In this document: positions 32,271 to 40,920 of the stretch, one piece after another
Position numbering within the stretch: the first letter of the stretch is position 1
Layout: each line of letters begins with the position of its first letter
Assembly (NCBI GenBank): GCA_965216955.1
Contig: CBDCGV010000018.1
Span: 665,571-729,570 of the forward strand
DNA: 64,000 nucleotides
Reading direction: 5' to 3'
Source: CBDCGV01 sp965216955
GTDB lineage: Bacteria > Bacteroidota > Bacteroidia > Chitinophagales > JADIYW01
Made by a program: the position numbers and the translations under genes
Notes under the pieces: generated by a model
Databases searched by the model: none
What the model was told of the DNA's origin: nothing
Seen by the model: only the letters and a program-made list of their open reading frames with translations

Positions 32271-33870
32271 CTTTTTTATTTTTAAAGGGTATAAATAATT
32301 CAAATTCCGATCCGGCTCCTATTGTACTTCTTGCTTCTATACTACCTCCATGTTTTTCTACGATAGTTGAAACATAACTTAAGCCTAGCCCAAATCCTTT
32401 TACATCATGAACATCTCCCTTGGAGATGCGATAAAATTTATCAAAAATTCGTTTAAGTTCTTCTTTTTTCATCCCAATACCATTATCACCAATCACCAAC
32501 TTTATACCACCATTTGCATCGAGTGTCGTCACCACTATTTCGGGCTGATTTACATTATATTTTACAGCGTTATCAAGTAGGTTATTCAACACGTTTGTCA
32601 TATGCATTTCATCAACCTTAACGATGGAGTTTTTGGCATTCAAATTTCTTTCAATACGCCCTCCTCTAGTTTCTGTCTGAATTTGAAATTGGTTAAGCGC
32701 TGTATTGATAAGTTGATGGACATCTATTTCCGATTTATTTAAAACAACTTCTCCTTTTTCAATCTTAGCAATTTGCAAGACTTTCTCTACCTGATTTGCC
32801 AGTCGTTTATTTTCATCGAAAATGACATTTGCATACTTTAATCTATTTTCATTCTTTGCAGCAATGGTATTATCTTTTAACATTTCGCTTGCTAAACTTA
32901 TAGTTGCAATAGGTGTTTTTAATTCATGTGTCATATTGTTTATAAAATCCGTTTTCATGTCAGACAATCTCTTCTGTCTAAAAATAATGAAAAGCGCAAT
33001 GGCAAAAGAGGCCATCAACATCATCAAGAACAGACCCGAAGATGACAGTGGCAGCCAAAAGGAATTTAATAGATACTTGTTTTTATTAGGGAAGGCTACA
33101 ATAAGATATTTCGATAGCTTGAAAAAACTGCTATTAGATACTTCAACACCATATTTACTTTTATATAAATCCTTTAAACAAGCTTTTGAAGAGGCATAAA
33201 CAAAGTTATTCTTATCTGCTTCTACAATACCAAATTCAAAATCCGTTTCAATTCCATGACTGATTAGGACTTCTTTTATAATCCCTTCTAAGGCAACCGT
33301 GTCTATTATATCCAAGAAAGGCCTTAGGTTGAACATTTGTTTGTATAGCATCCTGCTAAGAGCCTCCTTTTGTTCTAAGATTGTTCTTTTAATTTCCTCT
33401 GGACTAATGGTTATCGCGACTGGAGTCTCGTCAATATTCACTCCAAGTTTCCACATTGGCAATTGCCCCTCTTCTTCTACATGAGCATACTCTTTAGTAT
33501 ACATAAATTTAGAACCCTCTTCATTATTTTCGATAGAAATAACAGTATCAATAATGTTATTGACTTTTACATGGTGATATTGTTTGTTCCCTTGAACGGT
33601 CGTATAAGAAGCAATTTCTGTAGTTTCAAAATCTTCACCAAATTGATCAATGAGCATTTCTCTATGCGTAAAAAGGTCTTTCATTTCCGCTTGAAATCCA
33701 ATTTCTTGGATTCTATAAGAAATCTCACTCATAGCCTCCGCCACAACACTATCAAATCGCTGATTTCTAACTTTCACAGCTCCTTTAAGCCACATTGCTT
33801 GCACTACCATTAGTCCCATTAGTCCAACAACTAAAAGTGCAATTACACCAGCTATTAAATTCTTGTTCAC
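32260..33870 (-). CDS. Sensor histidine kinase (RprX-like)
   Basis: A 536-aa membrane kinase: a first transmembrane helix at about 7-27, a ~250-residue periplasmic sensor region, a second at about 277-297, HisKA with phosphorylated H315 (INNMTHELKTP), and HATPase with N, G1 and G2 boxes (NNLLDNAVKYN, GDNGIGMKKEEL, GFGLGLSYV). The dimerisation domain also carries KVLQIAKIEKGEV. Phosphorylates the response regulator encoded just downstream. A close paralogue of the pair at 51007-52976. Confidence 0.93.
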   Translation of the reverse strand: MNKNLIAGVIALLVVGLMGLMVVQAMWLKGAVKVRNQRFDSVVAEAMSEISYRIQEIGFQAEMKDLFTHREMLIDQFGEDFETTEIASYTTVQGNKQYHHVKVNNIIDTVISIENNEEGSKFMYTKEYAHVEEEGQLPMWKLGVNIDETPVAITISPEEIKRTILEQKEALSRMLYKQMFNLRPFLDIIDTVALEGIIKEVLISHGIETDFEFGIVEADKNNFVYASSKACLKDLYKSKYGVEVSNSSFFKLSKYLIVAFPNKNKYLLNSFWLPLSSSGLFLMMLMASFAIALFIIFRQKRLSDMKTDFINNMTHELKTPIATISLASEMLKDNTIAAKNENRLKYANVIFDENKRLANQVEKVLQIAKIEKGEVVLNKSEIDVHQLINTALNQFQIQTETRGGRIERNLNAKNSIVKVDEMHMTNVLNNLLDNAVKYNVNQPEIVVTTLDANGGIKLVIGDNGIGMKKEELKRIFDKFYRISKGDVHDVKGFGLGLSYVSTIVEKHGGSIEARSTIGAGSEFELFIPFKNKKDEK

Positions 33871-33942
33871 AATATGAAATTACGACAAACGCCGTGCGAT
33901 CATTTCACACTTAACAATAATTAACAATGATTACAAATGATG

Positions 33943-35166
33943 TTAAGGCTTTTTAATAAAATAGATATCTATGTTACCTTCTCCTTCCTCTCTGTTAGAA
34001 GATATTGTACCAAAATTATCACTAAAGAGATGAAAAGCATACTCATCAGCCCTCGAATTAAGAGGTTTTCCTAAATTAATAGGTTTGTTCCATCCAGACT
34101 GGTTTCTCGTGCTTAAAAAAATGTCAAAACCACCATACCCAGCTAATCCTTTAGAGGAGAAGTACAATGTTTCACCTTCATAAAAAGGATGTAATTCATC
34201 TAGACTAGAATTAATTTCAGGTCCCAAATTTCTAGGTGCCGACCATTTGTCGCCTTCCCACCTAGAATAGTAAATATCATAGCCTCCAAAACCTCCGGGC
34301 ATATCAGCGGCAAAATAAAGCGTATTTCCATCTGAGGTAACAAAAGGATTAGTAGCACTATACTCCTTGTTTAAAAAAGTAAGTGTGTTGAGTTTTTCAA
34401 GTTTTTTCTCTCCTTCTGAATATTCTTGAAGTACAAAATAGGGTTGTTTTCTCCATTGAAAAAAAAGAGGTCGCTTATTTATAGATAGGATATAATTATT
34501 TCTTTCTTCAACAGTTGTAAAATCCCGAATTCCACTTTTTGATAAATAATCGACCATCTCTGGTGCTGCCATTAACTTTGACTTCCCAATAAGTACTACC
34601 TGATAAGCCTTACTTCTTTGTTTCCAAAACACTCTTCCTTTATCACGATCACTCAGAAAGAAAAATTGCTCATTCTTCTGAAAACATCCTATCTCCTTTT
34701 GGCTAGTATTTAAATCCGTCAAGCTATAAATCTCAAAATCGGAGTTTTTCTGATTGGACGAATGAAACTTCAAATCTTCTTTTCCCAACCGTCCTGCATT
34801 TTTAAAAACTTCTTTTGCATCTTCAATTTCTCCCAGATTTACGAGCGTTTTCCCCAATAAATAATGATATTTTTTATTTATGTTATTGAAATTAGTAGCT
34901 TCCTGTAGCCATTTTTCAGCAGATTCATAATCTTCAGATTCAAAGTATAATTCTGCCAACCATGTTGTTCCTACATTATTCAATGGTGTTTTAGAGTGGA
35001 TTTTTTCAAGCTTATCAATTGCTTTTTCATAGTTGCCGAACCCCTTCAACTGTTGGACTCTCAATAGTTTACTATATTGACTCCACACATCAATCGAACA
35101 AAAAAGACAAAAAAGAATTAAAAAAAACTTGGACATCCTCAACATCTGCTTTAAGTGAGTAGACAA
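33943..35166 (-). CDS. Secreted TPR/PD40 beta-propeller protein
   Basis: A 407-aa exported protein: signal peptide (SKFFLILFCLFCSIDVWSQ), TPR-like helical repeats (about 35-130, e.g. AELYFESEDYESAEKWLQEA and LGKTLVNLGEIEDAKEVF), then PD40/WD40-like propeller blades (LYFAADMPGGFGGYDIYYS, LYFSSKGLAGYGGFDIFLS, the last ending GEGNIDIYFI). This layout matches the N-terminal part of OmpA-linked proteins in Bacteroidota, but the OmpA domain is missing. ATG 35136 would give a more standard signal peptide. Confidence 0.8.
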   Translation of the reverse strand: MSTHLKQMLRMSKFFLILFCLFCSIDVWSQYSKLLRVQQLKGFGNYEKAIDKLEKIHSKTPLNNVGTTWLAELYFESEDYESAEKWLQEATNFNNINKKYHYLLGKTLVNLGEIEDAKEVFKNAGRLGKEDLKFHSSNQKNSDFEIYSLTDLNTSQKEIGCFQKNEQFFFLSDRDKGRVFWKQRSKAYQVVLIGKSKLMAAPEMVDYLSKSGIRDFTTVEERNNYILSINKRPLFFQWRKQPYFVLQEYSEGEKKLEKLNTLTFLNKEYSATNPFVTSDGNTLYFAADMPGGFGGYDIYYSRWEGDKWSAPRNLGPEINSSLDELHPFYEGETLYFSSKGLAGYGGFDIFLSTRNQSGWNKPINLGKPLNSRADEYAFHLFSDNFGTISSNREEGEGNIDIYFIKKP

Positions 35167-35178
35167 AAGCGTTGAGAT

Positions 35179-35487
35179 TTATTTTTTCTTTTTGAACATG
35201 CCTAATATTCTGTCTGTAACCACAAAACCTCCGACAACATTTATACTTGCTAATGCAATGGCAATACTACCAATACTCAGCGTAAATATATCATTAGGCT
35301 CTGCTTTTAAAACAACAATAATAGCCCCAATAATTACAATTCCACTAATAGCATTTGCACCCGACATTAATGGGGTATGTAAAATTGTTGGAATGTTTGA
35401 TATTACCTCTTGTCCAATGAAGGTCGCCAAGATGAGGATGTAAATTAATTCAATATTTTCACCTAAAAAATTTATTACTGCTTCCAT
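35179..35487 (-). CDS. pntA: NAD(P) transhydrogenase, alpha-subunit membrane part
   Basis: A 102-aa membrane protein starting MEAVINFLGENIELIYILIL, with about three to four helices and the signature GQEVISNIPTILHTPLMSGANAISGIVIIGA of the C-terminal membrane domain of PntA (often a separate small gene, pntA2/pntAB). The enzyme couples hydride transfer between NADH and NADP+ to proton movement. The NAD-binding part and PntB are not adjacent here, which is unusual. Confidence 0.88.
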   Translation of the reverse strand: MEAVINFLGENIELIYILILATFIGQEVISNIPTILHTPLMSGANAISGIVIIGAIIVVLKAEPNDIFTLSIGSIAIALASINVVGGFVVTDRILGMFKKKK

Positions 35488-35577
35488 TATTACTAAATTG
35501 AACTGCAAAATTAATAGAAACCATAATAAATAGATAGATAAAAGGGTAAAAGTTATTCATATTTAATATTATTTTGA

Positions 35578-36796
35578 ATGTTGAACATCATTAGCAATAA
35601 AAAAACCAAGGTTGGAGGTTCCGTTAAACCAGGATTTGAAAAGGTTTTAGAGACTTTCGAATACAATTTTAAAAAGAGAAACGAATTAGGAGCTTCTTGC
35701 GCTGTATACCATGAAGGAGAAAAAGTGGTTGATCTATGGGGAGGATACAGTAATCGATTGAAAACAAGACCATGGGAAAAAGATACTTCATGCATCATTT
35801 TCTCTTCTTCAAAGGGTTTTAGCTGCACTAACATTTGCTATTCTGCATTCAAAGGGACTCATTTCATTTGAAGAAAAAGTTGCTAAGTATTGGCCTGAAT
35901 TTGCAGCAAACGGGAAAGAGTACATTACTTTAAGACAACTCTTCGCCCACGAAGGAGGTTTAGCTGCTATCACTAATAAAATACTTACAGTTGGCACCCT
36001 TAAAAATGAAGATAAACTAGCTCGAGTATTAGCTGCTCAAAAACCGGATAAAAAATCATTGGATAGAAAAGCTTATCACACCGTTTCTTTAGGTTTTTAC
36101 CAAAATGAAATCGCCCGAAGAGTGGATACAAAAGGAAGGTCGTTGGATAAGATTTTCAAAGAGGAAATAACCGACCCACTGGGAATTAACAATACCTTTT
36201 TGGGTGTTCCCGATTATAGAGCACAGCATAAAATTGCAAAAATTGCCTTTGTTGATCCATTGCAACCTATCCTTAATTCAGAATATGAAAACCCAGATAA
36301 GCTATTGTTCAATTTTGTAAAGAATTTTCCAACTCCTTTATTGTCTTTTTTAAACCCGCCTTTTTTGTTCAACATGGAACAGCTTAATACTAAGAAAATC
36401 AGGGCATTAAAAATTGCATCGGGTTTCTTTTTTAGTAATGCGCACGACCTTGCCAAAATCTATGGAGAATTTGCAATGGGCTGTCCAACGTTAAAATTAA
36501 AAAAGGAAACTATTAAAGAGCTAGAAGCCTTTCCACACTCCCCTAATAATTATGTGGATGATTTAGTTTTAGCAGTTAATATGATCTATTCTTTAGGATT
36601 TGAAAAACCGTCACCCTATTTCAATTTTGGTACTAATTCTAAAAGTTATGGACATCAGGGAGCTGGGGGCTCTACCGCATTTGCAGATCCAGAAGCGAAA
36701 CTAGGATACGCCTATGTTATGAATAAGATGGGCAGTAATATTGCAAATGATCCTAGAGAAAAGGCACTTAGAGATGCCATTTATAAATGCCTATAG
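35578..36796 (+). pseudogene. Serine beta-lactamase-family hydrolase (class C/EstB-like), frameshifted
   Basis: A class C beta-lactamase-like esterase (~405 aa) split by one shift at about 35814. The first frame holds GASCAVYHEGEKVVDLWGGY and the active-site SSSKG. The frame that follows resumes VLAALTFAILHSKGLISFEE, then LRQLFAHEGGL, DPLGINNTFLG and the C-terminal YGHQGAGGSTAFADPEA (H-x-G motif) with GYAYVMNKMG. Everything else is conserved, so the gene was inactivated recently, or the shift is an assembly error. It stands alone between minus-strand genes and the tRNA locus. Confidence 0.85.
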
Positions 36797-36816
36797 TTTT
36801 AAACCTTTTTATAACA

Positions 36817-36845
36817 TTGTTTTTTTGAATTTATCAATATCTTTG
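36817..36845 (+). promoter_or_regulatory. Promoter of the tRNA-Arg locus
   Basis: TTG, 18 bases, then TATCTTTG: an exact match to the Bacteroidota consensus. It stands just upstream of the truncated tRNA copy, so the intact tRNA must now be transcribed through the inserted GIY-YIG segment. Confidence 0.65.
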
Positions 36846-36867
36846 CGTCCTATTTGATGCACTACAT

Positions 36868-36918
36868 GGTCGAGTAGCTCAGCTGGATACCTGCCTGCCG
36901 GCAGGCAGGGAGCATCTG
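36868..36918 (+). repeat. Truncated duplicate of tRNA-Arg 5' part, split by a 20-bp palindrome
   Basis: GGTCGAGTAGCTCAGCTGG-ATA (36868-36889) equals the first 22 bases of the intact tRNA at 37163. A perfect 20-bp palindrome CCTGCCTGCCGGCAGGCAGG (36890-36909) interrupts it in the D loop. GAGCATCTG (36910-36918) resumes the tRNA, and then the match stops before the anticodon. This is a left-over target copy from insertion of the GIY-YIG element. Confidence 0.85.
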
Positions 36919-36921
36919 GGA

Positions 36922-37185
36922 GTTAAGTTCTTTAAGTATGTTTATGTTCTTAAGAGTATTAGATACAATAGATTCTATATTGGAATGACTAACGATATTT
37001 ACAGAAGAATAAAAGAGCACAATAATGGAAGGACTAAATCAACTAAAGGATATCGTCCTTGGAAATTATTCTTTTTTGAACAACATCCCAATAAGGTTGA
37101 AGCGAGAAAAAGAGAACTGTATTTGAAAAGTGGGATTGGTAGAACATACATAAAAACAAAATGGTCGAGTAGCTCAGCTGGATAG
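36922..37185 (+). CDS. GIY-YIG endonuclease-like small protein, start codon lost
   Basis: The frame reads VKFFKYVYVLKS...FYIGMTNDIYRRIKEHNNG, the GIY-YIG nuclease core (YVY and YIG), then STKGYRPWKLFFFEQ and ARKRELYLKSGIGR. Homologues usually begin MFKYVYVL; here the codon at 36928 is TTC, so no normal start precedes the YVY motif (first in-frame ATG is 36985). The C-terminal WSSSSAG and the stop are encoded by the intact tRNA gene. It is probably the nuclease of a small tRNA-targeting element, now likely inactive. Confidence 0.65.
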   Translation, partial: VKFFKYVYVLKSIRYNRFYIGMTNDIYRRIKEHNNGRTKSTKGYRPWKLFFFEQHPNKVEARKRELYLKSGIGRTYIKTKWSSSSAG

Positions 37186-37236
37186 AGCATCTGCCTTCTA
37201 AGCAGACGGTCGCAGGTTCGAATCCTGCCTCGATCA
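37163..37236 (+). tRNA. tRNA-Arg (anticodon TCT)
   Basis: 74 nt. Acceptor arms GGTCGAG/CTCGATC with discriminator A, D arm AGCTCAGCTGGATAGAGCA, anticodon stem-loop CTGCC-TTCTAA-GCAG with anticodon TCT, T arm CGCAGGTTCGAATCCTGC. No encoded CCA. Its 5' half is duplicated upstream around a GIY-YIG element, and a terminator follows. Confidence 0.95.
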
Positions 37237-37241
37237 CTAAT

Positions 37242-37293
37242 AGCCTTGGTTTTTAAACTGTTACGTTAGAACGGTTAAAATCAAGGCTTTTTT
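37242..37293 (+). terminator. Terminator after tRNA-Arg
   Basis: AGCCTTG-TTTT-AA pairs with TTAAAATCAAGGCT across a short loop (a few mismatches), followed by TTTTTT. Confidence 0.8.
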
Positions 37294-37318
37294 ATTCTCA
37301 CTAGGTATATTTTTGTAT

Positions 37319-37388
37319 AACCATAATTAATAGTTGAAACTATTCAACATAGCATATCCGTAGCAGAAAGCATACGGATAGTTTTTTT
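37319..37388 (+). repeat. 70-bp repeat, copy 1
   Basis: Matches 38853-38922 base for base by eye. It holds two hairpins, AATAGT-TGAA-ACTATT and ATCCGTA...TACGGAT, the second followed by a T-run, so it can act as a terminator. Copies flank the small gene region 37469-38750. Confidence 0.8.
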
Positions 37389-37468
37389 AATTTAAGCCAC
37401 AGAGTTAGTAGATTGATCTCTATTAGAATCGATTGAAAATAAAAAAGTAATTATTATCATATAATAAG

Positions 37469-38035
37469 TTATTTTGAACATTCACTTCTATACTTACTAT
37501 TCAATCTTTTAACAAGGTGTTTTGTCATAGAAGCACCTTGTATTCGATTAATCTCCCCTGATCTCATATCTTCAATATACCATTCGTATTTCAGGACCAA
37601 AACTGGATCAACACCTGAAGTCAGTTTTGTTATAGGTAAAGCATATATCAAATAGTCCGCATTTAACTTATTTCTTTGATTTTTATATTTATCCCTACTA
37701 ATTACTTCTCCATTTCCAATATAGTTACCTATTGATGAATTAAATTCTTTAATAGATTTTTCGTATTTCAAATGATGAAAGTATGCTCCAGAAGTAGCAC
37801 CTAAACTTTTCCTAGCATTGCTTCTTTTACATCCTTTACATGGATCTTCTATATGTTCTACGAACAAAATTTTTCCATTGCATAAATCTGCTTCTATGTT
37901 CTTCAAAGCTTCAGGACTAGTATCCTTAACATTACTAAAATCTACCACATAAGACTCCATAATCTTTCCGCTAGTTTCTTGTGCAATAGAATCAAAAGAT
38001 AAGATTAATATCAAAATTAAAATTACATTTCTCAT
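37469..38035 (-). CDS. Hypothetical secreted protein
   Basis: A 188-aa protein with a signal peptide (NVILILILILSFDSIAQ) and a mature region containing the cysteine cluster CNGKILFVEHIEDPCKGCKR (three Cys, CxxC-like) and a C-terminal Cys near SECSK. No family recognised. It stands alone between two copies of the 70-bp repeat. Probably periplasmic; the CKGC could be a redox or metal site, but there is no thioredoxin fold signature. Confidence 0.65.
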   Translation of the reverse strand: MRNVILILILILSFDSIAQETSGKIMESYVVDFSNVKDTSPEALKNIEADLCNGKILFVEHIEDPCKGCKRSNARKSLGATSGAYFHHLKYEKSIKEFNSSIGNYIGNGEVISRDKYKNQRNKLNADYLIYALPITKLTSGVDPVLVLKYEWYIEDMRSGEINRIQGASMTKHLVKRLNSKYRSECSK

Positions 38036-38432
38036 TTATTGAATTTTAACCAAAAATCATTTATATCAATAAAAGTAAAAAAAATTATCCCTAACTGCTC
38101 ATAGTTTTATGCGTTGCTCATTGCAGCGTGGCTACTAACTAACAAACATATAAGGTTTTTACTTTATTAATTTAAGCTACTATGAGACATTCGATATAGC
38201 CTTATGAAATCTAAACGAAAATAGCCAAACTCTCTTTCAAGCTCTCAACTACTTTTAATTTGATTCGTTGCTCATTGTAGTCTGGATACTAACTACGACA
38301 CATAAACAGGCAGTTTTTGTTTTAATCTATAGGGAGTTAGGCTTACAAGTCCAAACCACTTAAACAAATAATTTGACATTCTGTTGTAAAAAAAATATCA
38401 TTGCCACATTATTAAACATAAAAACTTTAAAA
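38036..38432. other. Gene-free stretch with a diverged ~45-bp repeat
   Basis: No credible gene. Two related segments at about 38108-38153 and 38263-38308 share CGTTGCTCATTG, then TAG or CAG, then GATACTAACTA-type sequence and an ACATA end. Nothing else is recognised. Confidence 0.5.
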
Positions 38433-38750
38433 ATGACAAAAAGACTTAATTTTTCGATTGTAGTATTGGCACTTATTACAATTATTTCTTGTAGTAAAGA
38501 AGTTCCAGAATTAAACCCTAATAATGAAAAACAAACCCGTCATCAAACAAGTTGCAAATTATACAACTTAGACGGTATTAATTTTACTGTTCATAATGCT
38601 GGAGATGTCGCATGTTTTCCAAGTGGAAATAAATATCAATGTAAGGAAAACACTTGGGTAAAATATACTGGACCGACCTGTACGTTTGAAGTGACCTATG
38701 GTACACAAGAGCCTACTATTGGTAAATATACTCCTCAAAAAGAAAAATAA
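38433..38750 (+). CDS. Small hypothetical lipoprotein
   Basis: A 105-aa protein from ATG 38433 (an upstream in-frame start at 38373 is not needed). Signal peptide RLNFSIVVLALITIIS with lipobox cysteine in SCSKEVPEL. The mature part has four more cysteines (TSCKLY, VACFP, YQCKE, PTCTF), suggesting disulfides. Family unknown. A terminator follows. Confidence 0.7.
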   Translation: MTKRLNFSIVVLALITIISCSKEVPELNPNNEKQTRHQTSCKLYNLDGINFTVHNAGDVACFPSGNKYQCKENTWVKYTGPTCTFEVTYGTQEPTIGKYTPQKEK

Positions 38751-38807
38751 ATTTTGTAAGACACAAAATAGACAATTAATCCAGCTGAACTGTATGACTG
38801 TCTATAA

Positions 38808-38847
38808 AGGATTGTAAATTTTTGATTTACAATCCTTTGTTTTTTTT
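38808..38847 (+). terminator. Rho-independent terminator
   Basis: A 12-bp perfect stem AGGATTGTAAAT/ATTTACAATCCT with a short loop, followed by TTTGTTTTTTTT. It ends the lipoprotein transcript. Confidence 0.88.
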
Positions 38848-38852
38848 GGGAC

Positions 38853-38922
38853 AACCATAATTAATAGTTGAAACTATTCAACATAGCATATCCGTAGCAG
38901 AAAGCATACGGATAGTTTTTCT
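38853..38922 (+). repeat. 70-bp repeat, copy 2
   Basis: Same as 37319-37388, again ending in the ATCCGTA/TACGGAT hairpin and a T-run. Confidence 0.8.
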
Positions 38923-39205
38923 TTTTTAAGCTTCGAAGGACTAGGTCGTAAACAATGAAACAGATGAGGTGATTATTTTATTAATAAAGTGCTTTTGGTG
39001 ATAGATATTTTTTATAGATAAACTCTACTATAAAAAAATATTGACAATTTCGTCAATAAAACTTGCCAATATTGACAATAAATTATTATATTGTGAATAG
39101 GCAAATGAAAGAATTCAAAAAATAGAAAAATGGCTGCTTTACTTAAATATCAACAAACCAAACAAATGCTGAACAATGGTATTTTTTATTTAAAAATTGT
39201 AGCTA
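38923..39205 (+). promoter_or_regulatory. Upstream region of the small XRE operon with inverted repeats
   Basis: No convincing gene (a 41-codon frame at 39129 overlaps the next gene and is doubtful). An inverted repeat ATTGAC-AATTTC-GTCAAT lies at 39040-39057, and a further ATTGACAAT follows about 20 bases later. These are possible operator sites for the XRE regulator encoded at 39397. Confidence 0.4.
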
Positions 39206-39391
39206 ATGATACATTCTTCAAAAAAAAAGCTCATAGAGCTAGTAGAAAACAGTAACTTACCTAAAAGTGAAAAAGAGAAATTAAAAAAAATGCTTAATGA
39301 TCCAGATCCTAAATCTGATGGTCCAAAAAAAGCATTTAAAAAAATTGTAAAGTATGCTCTTTTGTATCTAGCAAAAGAGTTGTTGGAATAA
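39206..39391 (+). CDS. Small hypothetical protein
   Basis: A 61-aa lysine-rich protein: SKKKLIELVENSNLPKSEKEKLKKML, a proline/aspartate spacer, and an amphipathic C-terminal helix (KIVKYALLYLAKELLE). No family recognised. It ends five bases before the XRE gene, so they are probably one operon. Confidence 0.5.
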   Translation: MIHSSKKKLIELVENSNLPKSEKEKLKKMLNDPDPKSDGPKKAFKKIVKYALLYLAKELLE

Positions 39392-39396
39392 CTAAT

Positions 39397-39696
39397 ATGA
39401 CAATAAATAACTTAATAAAGTCATTAAGAATATCAAGAAGATTAAAGCAAAGGGAACTTGCAGAATTATCAGGTGTTCCCGTGACTGTTCTATCTAAGAT
39501 TGAAAATAACCAGCGAGATCCTAATAAGAACCACCTAATTGCAATTTCAGAGGCATTAAAGGTGCCAAACGAAATGCTTTTATTACTTACTATAGATAGA
39601 TCGAAAATCGAAAACGAAAAACTACCATTCTTAGATGCGATCTTAGATATAGTAAATAGTCACTTTATAAGTGATACTTTAGAGGAATTAGTTTAA
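39397..39696 (+). CDS. XRE-family transcription regulator
   Basis: A 99-aa protein with an N-terminal HTH_3 domain (about 5-60: LIKSLRISRRLKQRELAELSG, VLSKIENNQRDPN). The remaining 40 residues are unassigned. No toxin-like gene is obvious next to it. Probably autoregulates the small operon. Confidence 0.85.
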   Translation: MTINNLIKSLRISRRLKQRELAELSGVPVTVLSKIENNQRDPNKNHLIAISEALKVPNEMLLLLTIDRSKIENEKLPFLDAILDIVNSHFISDTLEELV

Positions 39697-39767
39697 TTGA
39701 ACTAAACTATAAAGGAATACATCCACTTCATTATTGGCTACATAATACATATTAAGAATATAGCAAA

Positions 39768-39989
39768 GTGATAGAAGGAATTATTGAAGCATTTACCCAT
39801 ATGATCGGCGCAATTATAGATCTGTCATTTCAGATTGGCAATGCCATTTTTGATTTAATATTTGGTAAAAAGATTGATAAAAGTGATTTAGGGCAACCAA
39901 TACTAAGACTGTTTATTCATGCAATAGGTATAGTCGTAATATCTTCAGTTATCTTTATTATTTTATTTTTATTTGTATTCAAATTGTAA
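39768..39989 (+). CDS. Small membrane protein
   Basis: A 73-aa protein from GTG 39768: an amphipathic first half (IIEAFTHMIGAIIDLSFQ) and a strong C-terminal helix (AIGIVVISSVIFIILFLFVF). Could be a small membrane toxin or accessory protein; not recognised. Follows the XRE gene by 71 bases. Confidence 0.5.
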   Translation: MIEGIIEAFTHMIGAIIDLSFQIGNAIFDLIFGKKIDKSDLGQPILRLFIHAIGIVVISSVIFIILFLFVFKL

Positions 39990-40025
39990 TTTATCAAACG
40001 TGCCAAAAAAATTCTAGTTGTTCTA

Positions 40026-40304
40026 TTAATTACTATCAGCTTGCTCAAAAGATTCTGAAATTGAATCACTTCTATCTCCCTTAAACTTTAAAGCCATACT
40101 ACTGGACATGACATGATTTTGTTGAGTAATATTTCGGGTTACTTGTTTAAGATATCTTATAAATGAAGCTAGATGATAAAACCTGGCTTTGAGAATTGAT
40201 ATTCCTTTGTGGAATACAGAAACAGTTCTAGTAACTCTGTCTTTGTGTTTTTTCCATTCACTTTTCCCAAATTCGGGAGCCAATAAACCTTCTCGGACAG
40301 ACAA
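40026..40304 (-). pseudogene. Remnant open frame, possibly a gene fragment
   Basis: A 92-codon minus-strand frame with protein-like composition (KARFYHLASFIRYLKQV, NHVMSSSMALKFKGD). The frame is open upstream to 40340 without any ATG, so a start seems lost. Unrecognised. It lies in a ~420-bp gap between plus-strand genes and may be non-coding. Confidence 0.3.
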
Positions 40305-40409
40305 TGCATATGTGAAAACGACAATACTAGGTAAGGGTTAACGTCTTCAGGGTTTATATTTATAATATATCTTATATTTAGAGTTAAATTTTTAAACACC
40401 TATAGTAAA

Positions 40410-40889
40410 TTGAATAATAATCACTTTTCTGGAGTTTTAATATTAGATGAACATCAAATAATTGTGGATGGTTTAAATTTTGTTCTAAAAAGTGCGGGAT
40501 TCACCAATATTCACTCTTTTTCTACTTATACAGAAGGGCTTCAATTCTTGAATAGAAGCAATAATGATATTAAATTAGTTATTTCAGAAGTTCAACTACC
40601 CGATAATAGTGTTCCATATTTTGTAGATCGCATTACTAGAAATCATAAATATTTGGTAGGTATTCTTATTTATTCAATGCCGAATCATCTTGAAATATTA
40701 GAAAGGTATGATTATTTTAAATACCAATTAAACCTTATTAATCTTTTTGATCTTAGATATTTAGCAAAAGATAAACCACTCAGTTTAGTAAATGATACTT
40801 GTAAAAGCATTATAAATGTTGTTGTCGAAGAAATAATTAGACAAAATAGACTTAGCAAAGAAGAAATAATTAGACGTAGAAAAAAATAG
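40410..40889 (+). CDS. Receiver-like protein with Glu in place of the phosphorylated Asp
   Basis: A 159-aa protein from TTG 40410. Residues about 8-125 follow the receiver fold of NarL-type regulators: VLILDEHQIIVDGLNFVLK (acidic pair kept), then LVISEVQLPD where the usual D of LxDxxMP is E, and a late YLAKDK lysine. A glutamate here often mimics permanent phosphorylation. There is no output domain; the C terminus is a basic helix. The next gene encodes an EAD-receiver-LuxR protein, so this may be its partner. Confidence 0.65.
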   Translation: MNNNHFSGVLILDEHQIIVDGLNFVLKSAGFTNIHSFSTYTEGLQFLNRSNNDIKLVISEVQLPDNSVPYFVDRITRNHKYLVGILIYSMPNHLEILERYDYFKYQLNLINLFDLRYLAKDKPLSLVNDTCKSIINVVVEEIIRQNRLSKEEIIRRRKK

Positions 40890-40920
40890 AATTATCAAAA
40901 ACAATAACTCCATTAAAGAA

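Noticed and set aside
33463..33813. 116-aa + strand frame opposite the histidine kinase
   Set aside because: Shadow of the kinase gene; no ribosome site and no family resemblance.
39129..39254. 41-codon frame starting MAALLKYQQTK
   Set aside because: Overlaps the more plausible 61-aa gene in another frame and has no independent support.
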